Source of the DNA: a virus | Reading direction: 5' to 3' (one strand) | DNA: 36,541 nt | Virus record (IMG/VR): IMGVR_UViG_3300047089_000124 | Location: 1-36,541 of that record | Shown here: positions 1-6,905 of the stretch, one piece after another | Numbering within the stretch: the stretch's first letter is position 1 | Layout of the letters: every line of letters begins with the position of its first letter | Position numbers and translations under genes: made by a program | The notes under the pieces: model-generated | Database searches by the model: none | What the model saw: the letters and a program-made list of their open reading frames with translations, nothing else | Told to the model about the DNA's origin: nothing

Positions 1-400
1 CTTCGCCGTAGGTGTTGCGGACCTTCCACCAGAACGCGTTGCCGTCCATCGCATACGACAGCACGGTCGCCTTCCAGAGCGCATCGCCGTCGTACGCCTC
101 ATTCGGCTCGCAGATCAGTTCCTCGAGCGGATGGTCAAGCACACGTTCCCAGATGCCATCCTGCTTCCGGCGCTGCACGACCATCTCGGCTTCGGTGAAC
201 GTGCGCTGCATCCACATCACCGGGGCCATCACGACGTTCGCGTGCAACCCGCGGTTCGTGTCGATCCGCGTGACGCTCGCGTGTACCGCAGAAATCGGGA
301 TAAAGCCCGTGCGATCGCTCAGAATCGTCAGTGTCTTGCGGGCGAACGCCGTAATGCGCCGCGGAAGATCCTTAATCACGGTCAAAGCGGTCGACGCCAT
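1..400 (-). CDS. Portal protein, HK97 family (N-terminal part, cut by left edge)
   Basis: The first about 133 residues of a phage portal protein, the ring at the capsid vertex through which DNA is packaged and to which the tail attaches. After an N-terminal helix the translation has the HK97-portal pattern: a stretch VVMAPVMWMQ, then DHPLEELICEPNEAYDG, then LSYAMDGNAFWWKVRN, which matches the family's 'HPL..LL..PN' and 'GNA(Y/F)W' blocks. The ATG at 400 shares one base with the TGA of the upstream large terminase gene (TGATG), so the two are translationally coupled. The rest of the gene, and presumably protease and capsid genes, lie beyond the left edge. Confidence 0.85.
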   Translation of the reverse strand, partial: MASTALTVIKDLPRRITAFARKTLTILSDRTGFIPISAVHASVTRIDTNRGLHANVVMAPVMWMQRTFTEAEMVVQRRKQDGIWERVLDHPLEELICEPNEAYDGDALWKATVLSYAMDGNAFWWKVRNTYGE

Positions 401-2100
401 CAGAACGACCCCACGAGCCACGAACCGCCGGCGGGCGCGGGGGCTACCATCGCGCGGCCGAGTGCCATGATCGAACCGACCACGCCGTCGATACGGCCCG
501 AGGCGCGTGACTTGTCTGGCTTGATGTTGTCCGCCGGGTCACGTTTGACCGCGACGTTCGACAGCATCCAGCGCATGACGGGATTGATGCCCGTCGGCGT
601 CAGGTGGCCGCACTGCTTCGCGACGACGATCTTCTCAAACTCTTTCGAGGGCTCGGACATCGAAGCGAAGCCCTGCCGGAACTCCACGCAGGTCAGACCA
701 TCCGTCTGCAGGTCGGTCGCCGTCTGCGTCGCATTCCACGGATCGAAAGCGACTTCCTCGATCACGTACTCTTTCGCGAACTCGCGCAGCGCCGCTTTCG
801 GGAACTCGTAGTCGACGACGTTCCCCGGTGTCGCGGTCAGCCAGCCGTCTCGAGCCCACGCGTCATACGGCACGCGATCTTTCTTCGACCGTTCGGCGAT
901 CGTGTCTTGCGGACAGAAGAACCGATACAGGAAGTCGAACCCGCCGTCGACCGGGAAGCAGAGCACGAGGGCCGTGAGATCCAGCTTCGCCGAGAGATCG
1001 AGGCCGGCCCAGCAGCGGGAACCCTTCAACGTCTTGGGATCGACGACGCGCTCGCAGGCGTTCCACGATTCGACCGGGATCCACCGTTCGCGCTGCTGCG
1101 TCCAGATGTTCAGGTGATAGCGAAGAAACGTGTTCAGATACGAGGGCGTCGTCTTGGCGCGCGCGCACTGCTCGGCCATGTAGTCGTACTTGAGCGACAC
1201 GCCGAGGTTCGGATTCGCCTTCGCCCAGACCGTGGGGTCGGTGAAGTCGTCCCCCTCGTCCGCCGCGGCGATGAACGCGAAGAAGGTGTCGTCCTCCAGT
1301 GCGCCCTCGAGCACTTGAATCGCCCGCTCGTGCAGTTCCCAGCCGATCGAGTCAGGATCGTAGACTCCGGCAGTCGTGATGATGAACGCCAACGGTTGCC
1401 GACGCGCGCCCATCGAGGTCACGATCACGTCATGCACATGGCGATCGGTGTGGGCGTGTGTCTCGTCCTCGATCAGCCCGTGCGTATTCAGTCCGTCCAG
1501 TGTCGACGAGTCGGCGCCGAGCGGCTCGAACTTCGATCCCAGCCGCTCACACGAAATGTTGTTGCGGAACGTCCTGACGAAGCGCTTCAACTCGGACGAC
1601 GCCTTGACCATCTTCGTCGCGCCGTCGTGGACTATCTTGGCCTGGTCCTTCTTGGTCGCCGCGGAATAGACCTGGGCGCCGCCTTCACCGTCCGCGACTG
1701 TCAGGTAGAGGCCCGTCGCCGAGCCCTCAACCGACTTGCCGTTCTTTCGCGGGATCTCGATGTAGGCAGTCCGGTAGCGTCTGGTCTGGTCCGCGCGCAT
1801 CCAGCCGAACACGGCGCGATAGGTCTGCCGCTGCCACCCCTCGAGGATGACCAGTTGGCCCGCGAGCTCCCCTTCATGGTGGCGGCAAAACCGTTCCACG
1901 AAGTCGACGACTCGCTGGCCCGCCTCAAGGTCGAACCAGAGCCCCTTCGGGTGATGGCTATGCGACGGGTCGCCGTAGACGGTCGGGTCGTTCCACCGTT
2001 CGCCGTACGCTGCGCGCAAGTCCTTCTCGTGCCGCTCCCAGCATAGACGCTCGTATTTCCCCGCGACTCGCGCCGCGGGCTGCTCGAGCATCGTCCCCAT
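400..2100 (-). CDS. terL: Terminase large subunit
   Basis: ATPase and nuclease that packages DNA into the prohead. The 566-aa length is normal for the Terminase_1 (HK97/P27-associated) family. Seen: a deviant Walker A PRKNGKS at residues 117-123, Walker B LIEDE at 209-213, and an RNase H-like nuclease domain with acidic residues D368 (AGLDLSAKLDLTAL), D453 (VAFDPWNA) and D538 (GRIDGVVGSIMAL). It starts 3 nt after the TAG of the small subunit gene and its stop overlaps the portal start. A second in-frame ATG three codons in (MGTM) is an alternative start. Confidence 0.95.
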   Translation of the reverse strand: MGTMLEQPAARVAGKYERLCWERHEKDLRAAYGERWNDPTVYGDPSHSHHPKGLWFDLEAGQRVVDFVERFCRHHEGELAGQLVILEGWQRQTYRAVFGWMRADQTRRYRTAYIEIPRKNGKSVEGSATGLYLTVADGEGGAQVYSAATKKDQAKIVHDGATKMVKASSELKRFVRTFRNNISCERLGSKFEPLGADSSTLDGLNTHGLIEDETHAHTDRHVHDVIVTSMGARRQPLAFIITTAGVYDPDSIGWELHERAIQVLEGALEDDTFFAFIAAADEGDDFTDPTVWAKANPNLGVSLKYDYMAEQCARAKTTPSYLNTFLRYHLNIWTQQRERWIPVESWNACERVVDPKTLKGSRCWAGLDLSAKLDLTALVLCFPVDGGFDFLYRFFCPQDTIAERSKKDRVPYDAWARDGWLTATPGNVVDYEFPKAALREFAKEYVIEEVAFDPWNATQTATDLQTDGLTCVEFRQGFASMSEPSKEFEKIVVAKQCGHLTPTGINPVMRWMLSNVAVKRDPADNIKPDKSRASGRIDGVVGSIMALGRAMVAPAPAGGSWLVGSF

Positions 2101-2103
2101 GTG

Positions 2104-2592
2104 CTAGGCTCCCTTCTCTTTGGGCTTGCCGAACAGAAAATCGGCGGTGACGTCTCTCGGAGCATCCGGTTCGTCAGTGCCGAAGTTCGCCGAGTCCGGT
2201 GTGATGCCGAATTTCGTCCCGAACTGGCTCATCATGACCCGTTCTTTCTGCGACAGCGTGACTTCGGGCCGTTGGCACACGTAGCCCTTCTCGGTCGTGA
2301 AGGTCGTTCCCGACTCGTCCACGACCTTCTCATACTCGCGCCACCGCGCGCAGCTCTGGCAGTAGGCCGCCAGTTCGGTGACGTTCTGTTTCGTGAGCAG
2401 CCCGCGCCGAAAGAGAAATGGCGCCACCCGGCGCCATTCTTCCTTGGCGATCCTGCCCAGCCAGGAGGGCGGGGAGGGGCATTTCGCCCCGGCCGGCGGC
2501 CGTTTGACTTTCGGTTTGACGTCCCGATCCTTGCGGAGCGTTCCAGAGAGCAGTTTCAGCACCCGCGGCTTCCGAGGGCGACCGCCTGGCAT
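2104..2592 (-). CDS. terS: Terminase small subunit, P27 family
   Basis: DNA-recognition subunit of the packaging terminase, 162 aa from the ATG at 2592. The start MPGGRPRKPRVLKLLSGT is the typical P27/phiSLT TerS opening, followed by PPSWLGRIAKEEWRRVAP and a helical region with LAAYCQSCARWREYE. A TTG start at 2646 would add 18 residues that do not look like the family, so 2592 is preferred. The gene lies between an HNH endonuclease gene and terL, the standard order for HK97-like phages that cut cos ends. Confidence 0.9.
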   Translation of the reverse strand: MPGGRPRKPRVLKLLSGTLRKDRDVKPKVKRPPAGAKCPSPPSWLGRIAKEEWRRVAPFLFRRGLLTKQNVTELAAYCQSCARWREYEKVVDESGTTFTTEKGYVCQRPEVTLSQKERVMMSQFGTKFGITPDSANFGTDEPDAPRDVTADFLFGKPKEKGA

Positions 2593-2663
2593 CAGCGAAC
2601 CCCCCCGGTTGCCGAGTTTTGACGGACTGTCGCGAAACGTGGCCAAGCGGTCAATTGGGAGAC

Positions 2664-2693
2664 CCCCCTGAAAGAAAACCCGATTTCAGGGGG
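2664..2693. repeat. Perfect 10-bp inverted repeat at HNH/TerS junction
   Basis: CCCCCTGAAA (2664-2673), a 10-nt spacer, then TTTCAGGGGG (2684-2693). On the minus strand it overlaps the TGA stop of the HNH gene and lies about 70 bp before the TerS start. No U-tract follows, so a classical rho-independent terminator is unlikely. A run of seven C (minus-strand G) recurs at 2601-2607. The stretch between the two genes (2593-2685) holds no other open reading frame of note. Confidence 0.75.
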
Positions 2694-3060
2694 TAGCGTT
2701 GTCGTGGGACTCGGCAGCCCGCTTAACGCTGTGGCATCGCCACGGCGCTTCGTCACACATGGACTGCCAGTTGGTCTCATCCCAAAAGAGCACCATGTCG
2801 CCGCGGTGAGGGATGATGTGGTCGACCAAGCTTGCGGCCACGATCCGACCGTGACGTTGGCACTCTGCGCAGAGCGGGTGAGCGGCGAGGAAGGCTGCAC
2901 GTGCCTTGCGCCAGTGGTGATCATATCCGCGAGACGCAGATGAACCGCGTCGATCATCCCAAGCTTTCTGTTGTTGCTTATGGTGTACGTTGCAGCGTCC
3001 GCGTTGAACAAGGGTAGGGCATCCTGGCTCTGTACATGGACGGAGCGGTGCAGTGGGCAC
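2686..3060 (-). CDS. HNH endonuclease (packaging-associated)
   Basis: A 124-aa HNH nuclease of the type encoded beside TerS in many cos phages, where it assists terminase cleavage (known for HK97 gp74-like proteins). Seen: N-terminal CTEPGCP and GRCNVH zinc ligands, then YDHHWRKARAAFLAAHPLC, CAEC, VDHIIPHRGD and CHSVK. The usual 'LC..CH' knuckle appears as MCDEAPWRCH, with a few extra residues between the two cysteines. The GTG start at 3060 lies one base after the TGA of the upstream gene; no strong ribosome-binding site is visible, so coupling is likely. Confidence 0.88.
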   Translation of the reverse strand: MPTAPLRPCTEPGCPTLVQRGRCNVHHKQQQKAWDDRRGSSASRGYDHHWRKARAAFLAAHPLCAECQRHGRIVAASLVDHIIPHRGDMVLFWDETNWQSMCDEAPWRCHSVKRAAESHDNATP

Positions 3061-3061
3061 A

Positions 3062-3334
3062 TCAGGAAGGAGGCATGCCGATGAGGCGTCTCTTTCGCTC
3101 TAGATCGTCCAACGCGTTCTTTAGCTTGAGGATGTCGAGTTCGGCGTTCGACGTGTCGAGGTTGACGACAATCGTGAGCTGATCACTCAGGTTTAGCGCC
3201 AAAGCCTTCCGCGAAAGGAGAAGCGCGGAGCATCGCCGGCAGTGAACGCGGAACTCGTTGCGCTCGCGGGTCGGGCCGTCGGTGTAGAGATGCCGGGAAT
3301 GGCCGAAGACGCGGCAGAGAAGAGAGCCTATCAC
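3062..3334 (-). CDS. Small zinc-knuckle phage protein (DUF1660-like N-terminus)
   Basis: 90 aa from a GTG at 3334 that overlaps the preceding stop (GTGA). The N-terminus LLCRVFGHSRH plus a later CRRC pair resembles the short prophage DUF1660 pattern 'LLCkLFGHkw ... CrrC'. The C-terminal half is a predicted helical or coiled-coil segment (LDILKLKNALDDLERKRR). The function is unknown. It is the second gene of the HNH-terS-terL operon. Confidence 0.6.
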   Translation of the reverse strand: MIGSLLCRVFGHSRHLYTDGPTRERNEFRVHCRRCSALLLSRKALALNLSDQLTIVVNLDTSNAELDILKLKNALDDLERKRRLIGMPPS

Positions 3335-3621
3335 GCGACGTGGCGAATGGCTTGCGCGAGCCCTGTGTATCCCGATCGGATCGCCTTCTGCCGTTCGTGC
3401 TTCCGGCGGTTGGCCTGTCGAGTCAGTGTCTCCCGCGCGTTCGTCGGCGTCATCGCGCCGGGTGGATTGGCGGATGAGAAGAGTCGGTCCCAATCCAAGC
3501 GTGCTAGGAGGAGACGAGACGTTCCGATACGACGAACGCTCGCCACCAGGACGAGCGCTTCGAGTATTTCCCTGGACTCAATGTCGACCGGATCGGCGGC
3601 AACTCGGGAAACTGATGTCAA
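3331..3621 (-). CDS. Hypothetical protein, first gene of the packaging operon
   Basis: Open frame of 96 aa from a TTG at 3621; the start is uncertain because no ATG is present, and an in-frame GTG about 30 codons in is an alternative. The product is basic and helical, with no motif I recognise. The support is position: its TGA overlaps the next GTG start, and it sits directly downstream of an AT-rich intergenic stretch that may hold the operon promoter. An overlapping frame extending the next gene upstream to 3493 is arginine-rich and looks like a shadow. Confidence 0.5.
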   Translation of the reverse strand: MTSVSRVAADPVDIESREILEALVLVASVRRIGTSRLLLARLDWDRLFSSANPPGAMTPTNARETLTRQANRRKHERQKAIRSGYTGLAQAIRHVA

Positions 3622-3708
3622 GATGGGCTGAAGACTTATACTGTCTTGCCCGCTTTCCTAGACGCTTTCTACGTTATAACTGTTTATGCGTTAGTTGCAC
3701 GTGAAACG
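3622..3708 (-). promoter_or_regulatory. AT-rich intergenic region, candidate late/packaging promoter and operator
   Basis: This 87-bp gap separates the last early gene (LuxR-type HTH) from the packaging operon. It holds a 14-bp near-palindrome centred on CACGTG (GTTGCACGTGAAAC, 3694-3707, one mismatched pair) and the 8-bp palindrome GTTATAAC (3673-3680). The latter reads TATAAC on the minus strand and could be a -10 box. No good -35 is seen 17 bp upstream of it, where the CACGTG palindrome lies instead, as expected for an activator-dependent promoter. Promoter function is inference. Confidence 0.45.
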
Positions 3709-3945
3709 TCACGCGACCTTCTGCTCAAGCATCCACGCCGCGATTCGCTCACGCGGTCGTCCCTCGCCGCCGATGCGCTGAGCAATGCGATCGACGTGGT
3801 TCTGCACCGTCTCTCGGCTGATTGTTCCACCGCGGCGAGATCGGAGGTTCGGGAGCCGTGAGGCGATTTGGGCGCAACTGAGGCCGCGCGAGACCAGTCG
3901 CGCTACGTCACGTTCGCGGGGCGTAAGGTCGAAGAATGTCGTCAC
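3709..3945 (-). CDS. LuxR/GerE-type helix-turn-helix protein
   Basis: 78-aa stand-alone DNA-binding domain. Seen: LTPRERDVARLVSRGLSCAQ (canonical GerE opening and first HTH helix), then ISRETVQNHVDRIAQRIG (recognition helix pattern). About ten extra residues (NLRSRRGG) are inserted between the two helices. There is no receiver or ligand-binding domain. The GTG at 3945 overlaps the upstream TGA. As the last gene of the early run and immediately before the terminase operon, it occupies the position where phages often encode the late-transcription regulator; that role is inferred. Confidence 0.8.
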   Translation of the reverse strand: MTTFFDLTPRERDVARLVSRGLSCAQIASRLPNLRSRRGGTISRETVQNHVDRIAQRIGGEGRPRERIAAWMLEQKVA

Positions 3946-4502
3946 GCGTCCGGCTCCCAGGGCTTCCGCGGCTCCTCGTTGGCGTTGCGCGAGATGACGC
4001 AACTCGATACGTAGGAAGCGGTGTCCGGCAATGGAAAGAACCGTTCGGTGCGCCAGCCGCCGCCGTCTTTCGCCTTCGCCTTGATGAGCGCCGAGAACGC
4101 GAACATCGGGTAGAGCTGAGCCGCGAGACGGATCTTAATTCTCGCGTCTTCCCACCAGCGCATTTTGGTCTCCTCGAATCGCACCGATCGATCGTTCTCG
4201 ACAACGAAGAAGTCCGGCGTGTATCGACAATCCGGTGCGAGGGTCAGGGTAATGGCTTCGTAGGCCCAATGCTTGATTTCCCCGGCGCGTTTCAACGTCT
4301 CAAGCTCTTGCGCGCGTTTCGCTTCGGTGCGGTTCATCTGGCGCGCTTTGGGCGTCTTGGCTTTCTGCTCGGCGAGGGCATGCGAGGCGCCGACGTCGGG
4401 AAACTGGCGACGCGCGAACTCGACGGCCTTGTGCTCGGCGACGCCCGCGTTTCGCAAAGCGGCGAGCGTTGCATCGTATCCGGCGAGGTTGACGGTGCTC
4501 AC
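3942..4502 (-). CDS. DUF1064-like nuclease (PD-(D/E)XK fold)
   Basis: 186 aa from a GTG at 4502 that overlaps the upstream stop (GTGA). The conserved block starts at about residue 56 with NRTEAKRAQELETLKRAGEI, then TPDFFVVENDRSVRFEETK: candidate catalytic residues E60, D97, E111 and K113, in the order of RecU-like PD-(D/E)XK enzymes. DUF1064 proteins are common in phage recombination and packaging regions. A helical N-terminal extension of about 55 residues (ATLAALRNAGVAEHKAVE) precedes the domain. The usual 'EVKG' is replaced by EETKM. Confidence 0.7.
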   Translation of the reverse strand: MSTVNLAGYDATLAALRNAGVAEHKAVEFARRQFPDVGASHALAEQKAKTPKARQMNRTEAKRAQELETLKRAGEIKHWAYEAITLTLAPDCRYTPDFFVVENDRSVRFEETKMRWWEDARIKIRLAAQLYPMFAFSALIKAKAKDGGGWRTERFFPLPDTASYVSSCVISRNANEEPRKPWEPDA

Positions 4503-4708
4503 GAGCGATCCCATTCTTTCGGCGGCATCGCCGTGGTCATCTTCTTGAAGCAGTCGTCGCAAACCACCTCGCGCGGCGCCTTTGATGCCGCGGCGTGCGG
4601 AAAGAGCGCGCGATACTCCGCGTCGGCCTCTTCGTCAGACCACTCGCAATCGAAGGTTCCCTTGCAGGCGGCACATGTGAACGATCCATACTTCGGCGCG
4701 TCAGCCAT
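4499..4708 (-). CDS. Small zinc-ribbon phage protein
   Basis: 69 aa with two CxxC knuckles, FTCAACKGTF near the start and VVCDDCFKKM near the end, separated by an acidic helix (WSDEEADAEYRALFP). This pattern is frequent in small early proteins of actinobacteriophage-like genomes; no function is established. The stop overlaps the next gene's GTG. The 36 bp upstream (4709-4744) hold nothing evident. Confidence 0.7.
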   Translation of the reverse strand: MADAPKYGSFTCAACKGTFDCEWSDEEADAEYRALFPHAAASKAPREVVCDDCFKKMTTAMPPKEWDRS

Positions 4709-4744
4709 TGTCGGGCTCTATGCGGTGAGAGAGGGACGCGGGAA

Positions 4745-5032
4745 TCAGGACCACATCGCCACGTCGTCGCGCGGCGTGCGAGCCTTCGCGAACTGTTCGA
4801 GCCGTTCGAGGCGACGCTCGACGTCGGCCGCCGTAATCTCTTTCGTGTCCGTCACGATCCACGCGATGAACGCGGCGACGAAGCAAGCGTAGAGCGTTCC
4901 CGCGACGCCATAGAGCCATCCGGGCGCGTGGAAGTGATCCAGCGCCAGCCACCAGACGAGCGCCATGTTCAGATACAAACTCGGCCGTGAGGCGCCGCCG
5001 AAATAGGTCTTGCACGCTTTCGTGTCGCTCAT
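4745..5032 (-). CDS. Small membrane protein
   Basis: 95 aa from ATG 5032. Two hydrophobic segments are visible, LYLNMALVWWLALDHF and WLYGVAGTLYACFVAAFIAWI, followed by a charged coiled-coil-like tail (ITAADVERRLERLEQFAKAR) that probably lies in the cytoplasm. The ATG follows the upstream TGA by one base. Function unknown. A different reading frame over the same DNA is arginine-rich and was rejected. Confidence 0.65.
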   Translation of the reverse strand: MSDTKACKTYFGGASRPSLYLNMALVWWLALDHFHAPGWLYGVAGTLYACFVAAFIAWIVTDTKEITAADVERRLERLEQFAKARTPRDDVAMWS

Positions 5033-5033
5033 G

Positions 5034-5336
5034 TCAGGTCTCACGGGTCGATGTTGCGAGCGTCATGCGTTGTGATAGTTCGATCGCGTGGACGCGCGCG
5101 TCGGCGGCGAGCGAATACACTCCATCAAGCGGAACGAACGCGGTTAGCGCAGGAACGATGGTCAGCCGATGCCTCGTGAATCCACCCGCCGCCAGAATTA
5201 GATCGTCGACACCATCGTGATCAGAGAGGGCGCAGCGCACGATGATGGGCACGAATACCTCCGTCGCGTGCGGCTCACACCACACCGCAAGTCGGGTCAG
5301 CGGCTCATCAAACTTGGCGAAATCGTTGTAGGCCAT
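5034..5336 (-). CDS. Hypothetical protein
   Basis: 100 aa from ATG 5336 (MAYNDFAKFDEPLTRLAVWC). No family recognised. The composition is balanced, with alternating hydrophobic stretches (EVFVPIIVRCALSD, DLILAAGG, LTIVPALTAFVPLDGVYSLA) suggesting a small alpha/beta fold. It lies in the tightly spaced early run, 1 bp before the membrane protein gene. Confidence 0.55.
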   Translation of the reverse strand: MAYNDFAKFDEPLTRLAVWCEPHATEVFVPIIVRCALSDHDGVDDLILAAGGFTRHRLTIVPALTAFVPLDGVYSLAADARVHAIELSQRMTLATSTRET

Positions 5337-5340
5337 TGGG

Positions 5341-5583
5341 TCAGGTCTCATGGGTCTCTAGAGAGTGGCGCGGCAATTCGCGTAAGCAGGTCTCGAGGTA
5401 GCGCGGGCGCTTTCGGGTCGGGGCGCGGTTGGCGTTCGAGAGTCGGTGACACGTTACACAGCGGCCCGACCGTCCGCATTTCCGGGTGTTTTCGGGCGTG
5501 TCGGGATGACCGCAGCGGAAGGCTCTAGGCTGCATCGCGGTCATGTCGTTCACCAACGACTCGTACGCGGCGACAGCGCTCAT
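5341..5583 (-). CDS. Small Cys/His-rich protein
   Basis: 80 aa from ATG 5583, which overlaps the upstream TGA (ATGA). Seen: FRCGHPDTPENTRKCGRSGR then CVTCHR, a CGH...C...C..C zinc-binding pattern similar to the N-terminal knuckle of phage HNH proteins ('CRnGHP.tpeN.......CrtC.R'). No catalytic HNH residues follow, and the remainder is basic. Function unknown. Confidence 0.6.
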   Translation of the reverse strand: MSAVAAYESLVNDMTAMQPRAFRCGHPDTPENTRKCGRSGRCVTCHRLSNANRAPTRKRPRYLETCLRELPRHSLETHET

Positions 5584-5753
5584 CGAATCACCGCCCGCGC
5601 TAGCAACATCAGCGTGAGCACGAATCCGATCGCGGTCCCGATCCCTGCGAGAATCGTCATCCGCGCGGAGAAGCGGACGGCGGCGCTCGCGCCGAAGAAC
5701 GCCTGACCCCAGAGCCACCGCATCTCCGCGACGACTCGCTTGAGAATCGTCAT
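5580..5753 (-). CDS. 57-aa single-pass membrane protein
   Basis: A short gene running from ATG 5753 to the TGA at 5582-5580. The product begins MTILKRVVAEMRWLWGQAFF and ends with a hydrophobic segment ILAGIGTAIGFVLTLMLLA plus RAVIR. Both ends overlap their neighbours as ATGA (upstream gene stop at 5750, downstream start at 5583), which supports real translation despite its size. Function unknown. Confidence 0.65.
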   Translation of the reverse strand: MTILKRVVAEMRWLWGQAFFGASAAVRFSARMTILAGIGTAIGFVLTLMLLARAVIR

Positions 5754-6013
5754 CGGTCAGCCTTCGCACGTTCAGCGCGTGAGACCGCGTCCGCCCACGT
5801 CGCTGTACTCTCGTCGCTCGATCGGAGCGGGAGGTCGGGGCGGTAGCTCGCGTCGTGCGCATTGCGTGGATGCGCGATGGCGCCGCCGACTTCGGCCTGA
5901 ACGCCGCAGATTGAGCAGACGAAGATGCCGGGGCGCGGGAAGGCGTACGTGCAGGCCGGTGTCTGAATCACCTCCGTCACGGCGACGAAGTAGTGCTGAT
6001 GCTGGTCGCTCAT
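5750..6013 (-). CDS. Hypothetical protein with CxxC knuckle
   Basis: 87 aa from ATG 6013. It contains GIFVCSICGVQAEVGG, a single CxxC followed by histidine residues (IAHPRNAHD), possibly one zinc site. The C-terminus is hydrophilic. ATGA overlaps at both ends place it in the coupled early run. No family assigned. Confidence 0.6.
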   Translation of the reverse strand: MSDQHQHYFVAVTEVIQTPACTYAFPRPGIFVCSICGVQAEVGGAIAHPRNAHDASYRPDLPLRSSDESTATWADAVSRAERAKADR

Positions 6014-6168
6014 CGCTCAGCCTCCAGCAGCATCGCGCGCAGCTCGTTCCGGAGAATCGCGCGCTCTTTCGTGGTCTCGCTCAGAGCTGAATCGCCGCGC
6101 ACAACGACGGCTTCGCATGCTCGCTGGAACGCGGCCAAGAGGAAATCCACTCGTTCCCGTCGAGTCAT
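6010..6168 (-). CDS. 52-aa hypothetical helical protein
   Basis: The start at ATG 6168 (MTRRERVDFLLAAFQRACEA) is chosen because it overlaps the preceding stop at 6165 (ATGA) and because the longer frame upstream is Gly/Arg-rich noise. The product is almost entirely amphipathic helix. No function recognised. Confidence 0.55.
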   Translation of the reverse strand: MTRRERVDFLLAAFQRACEAVVVRGDSALSETTKERAILRNELRAMLLEAER

Positions 6169-6419
6169 CGCTTCCGCCCTCCCTTCGCCTTGAGCGCGGC
6201 CTTGAGTTCCGCGACCTCCGCAGTCAGCGCCCGAATGTCGACCTCGCGCCAATCGGCCACGGTGCGCAGCTGCTCGTGCGAGAGCGCGATCGCGAGGAAT
6301 CGCTCTTTGAGATCCGAGCCGGCGAGCGGGTAGCGCTGCGCGGACGCGACCCAGAGCGCGACGTCGGCGGGCGAGATGATCGTGGTGGACAAAGGCGAGA
6401 CGATCGTGGATTGGCTCAT
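6165..6419 (-). CDS. Hypothetical protein with C-terminal coiled coil
   Basis: 84 aa from ATG 6419 (MSQSTIVSPLSTTIISPADV). The last 25 residues form a coiled-coil-like helix (DIRALTAEVAELKAALKAK). The ATG overlaps the stop of the frameshifted gene upstream (ATGA), which is one reason to think that gene originally ended there. Function unknown. Confidence 0.55.
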   Translation of the reverse strand: MSQSTIVSPLSTTIISPADVALWVASAQRYPLAGSDLKERFLAIALSHEQLRTVADWREVDIRALTAEVAELKAALKAKGGRKR

Positions 6420-6648
6420 GGGAACATCGCTCGCATCATCTCGACATGGCTGTAAAGCGCGCCGAGAAGCGCGCACAGATCGGCCAGCTGCGCATGCGCT
6501 GCGCCGTGATCTCGTAGCCGAGAATCCCCATCTCGACGGCGCGATCTGCGTGCGCGTCAGAAGCGCGGCGGAACATGTCGGACGGCGACGGCGAGACCAG
6601 CGTGACTTCGGTAACCGTGCCGGAGCCGCTCAGCTCTGTTTGGGTCAT
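6416..6648 (-). pseudogene. Small gene interrupted by an apparent one-base frameshift
   Basis: From ATG 6648 the reading frame is sound to about residue 53 (GILGYEITAQRMR), then continues as SWPICARFSARF to a TGA at 6436. A shift of -1 near 6490 instead gives QLADLCALLGALYSHVEMMR followed by AMFP and a TGA at 6418-6416. That TGA overlaps the next start as ATGA, exactly like the neighbouring genes. The restored helix is much more protein-like. So either a base is missing (a sequencing error or a true mutation) or a frameshift is used. No slippery heptamer is evident. Function unknown. Confidence 0.55.
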
Positions 6649-6905
6649 CGGCGCCCCGGCAGCAATCGCATCGGCGTGACGTCGTACGCGGGCACCATGC
6701 GCCGGTAGTCGTCGATTCCCCGCAAGACGCGCTTGCCCTGCTTCTCCGCCCGTTCGCGCTCAACGCGATATGCCGTGATCGCGGCCCGGCGTTTCGGATC
6801 GTCGAGCCGTGCGCGACGTTCGGCTTCGGCGCGCAGCTCGCGTTCGGCCATCTCGCGTCGGCGCTGCTGTCGTTCGAGGCAGAGGACTTCGGACTGGCTC
6901 GGCAT
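6645..6905 (-). CDS. Highly charged helical protein
   Basis: 86 aa from ATG 6905. A long Glu/Arg-rich helix (LERQQRRREMAERELRAEAE) suggests a coiled coil. The tail MVPAYDVTPMRLLPGRR is less charged. It follows the upstream TAA directly and overlaps the downstream ATG (ATGA). No family recognised. Confidence 0.5.
   Translation of the reverse strand: MPSQSEVLCLERQQRRREMAERELRAEAERRARLDDPKRRAAITAYRVERERAEKQGKRVLRGIDDYRRMVPAYDVTPMRLLPGRR

Noticed and set aside
604-2046. 480-codon open frame on the plus strand
   Set aside because: Antisense to terL, whose motifs are unambiguous. The translation is Arg/Val/His-rich with no domain pattern; a typical shadow of a high-GC gene.
3062-3493. Upstream extension of the DUF1660-like gene to 3493
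   Set aside because: The added 53 residues are Arg/Thr-rich and overlap another frame; GTG 3334 overlaps the previous stop and gives the family-like N-terminus.
3936-4892. 318-codon plus-strand frame
   Set aside because: It lies opposite the DUF1064-like, zinc-ribbon and membrane protein genes, whose starts and stops interlock; no protein features.
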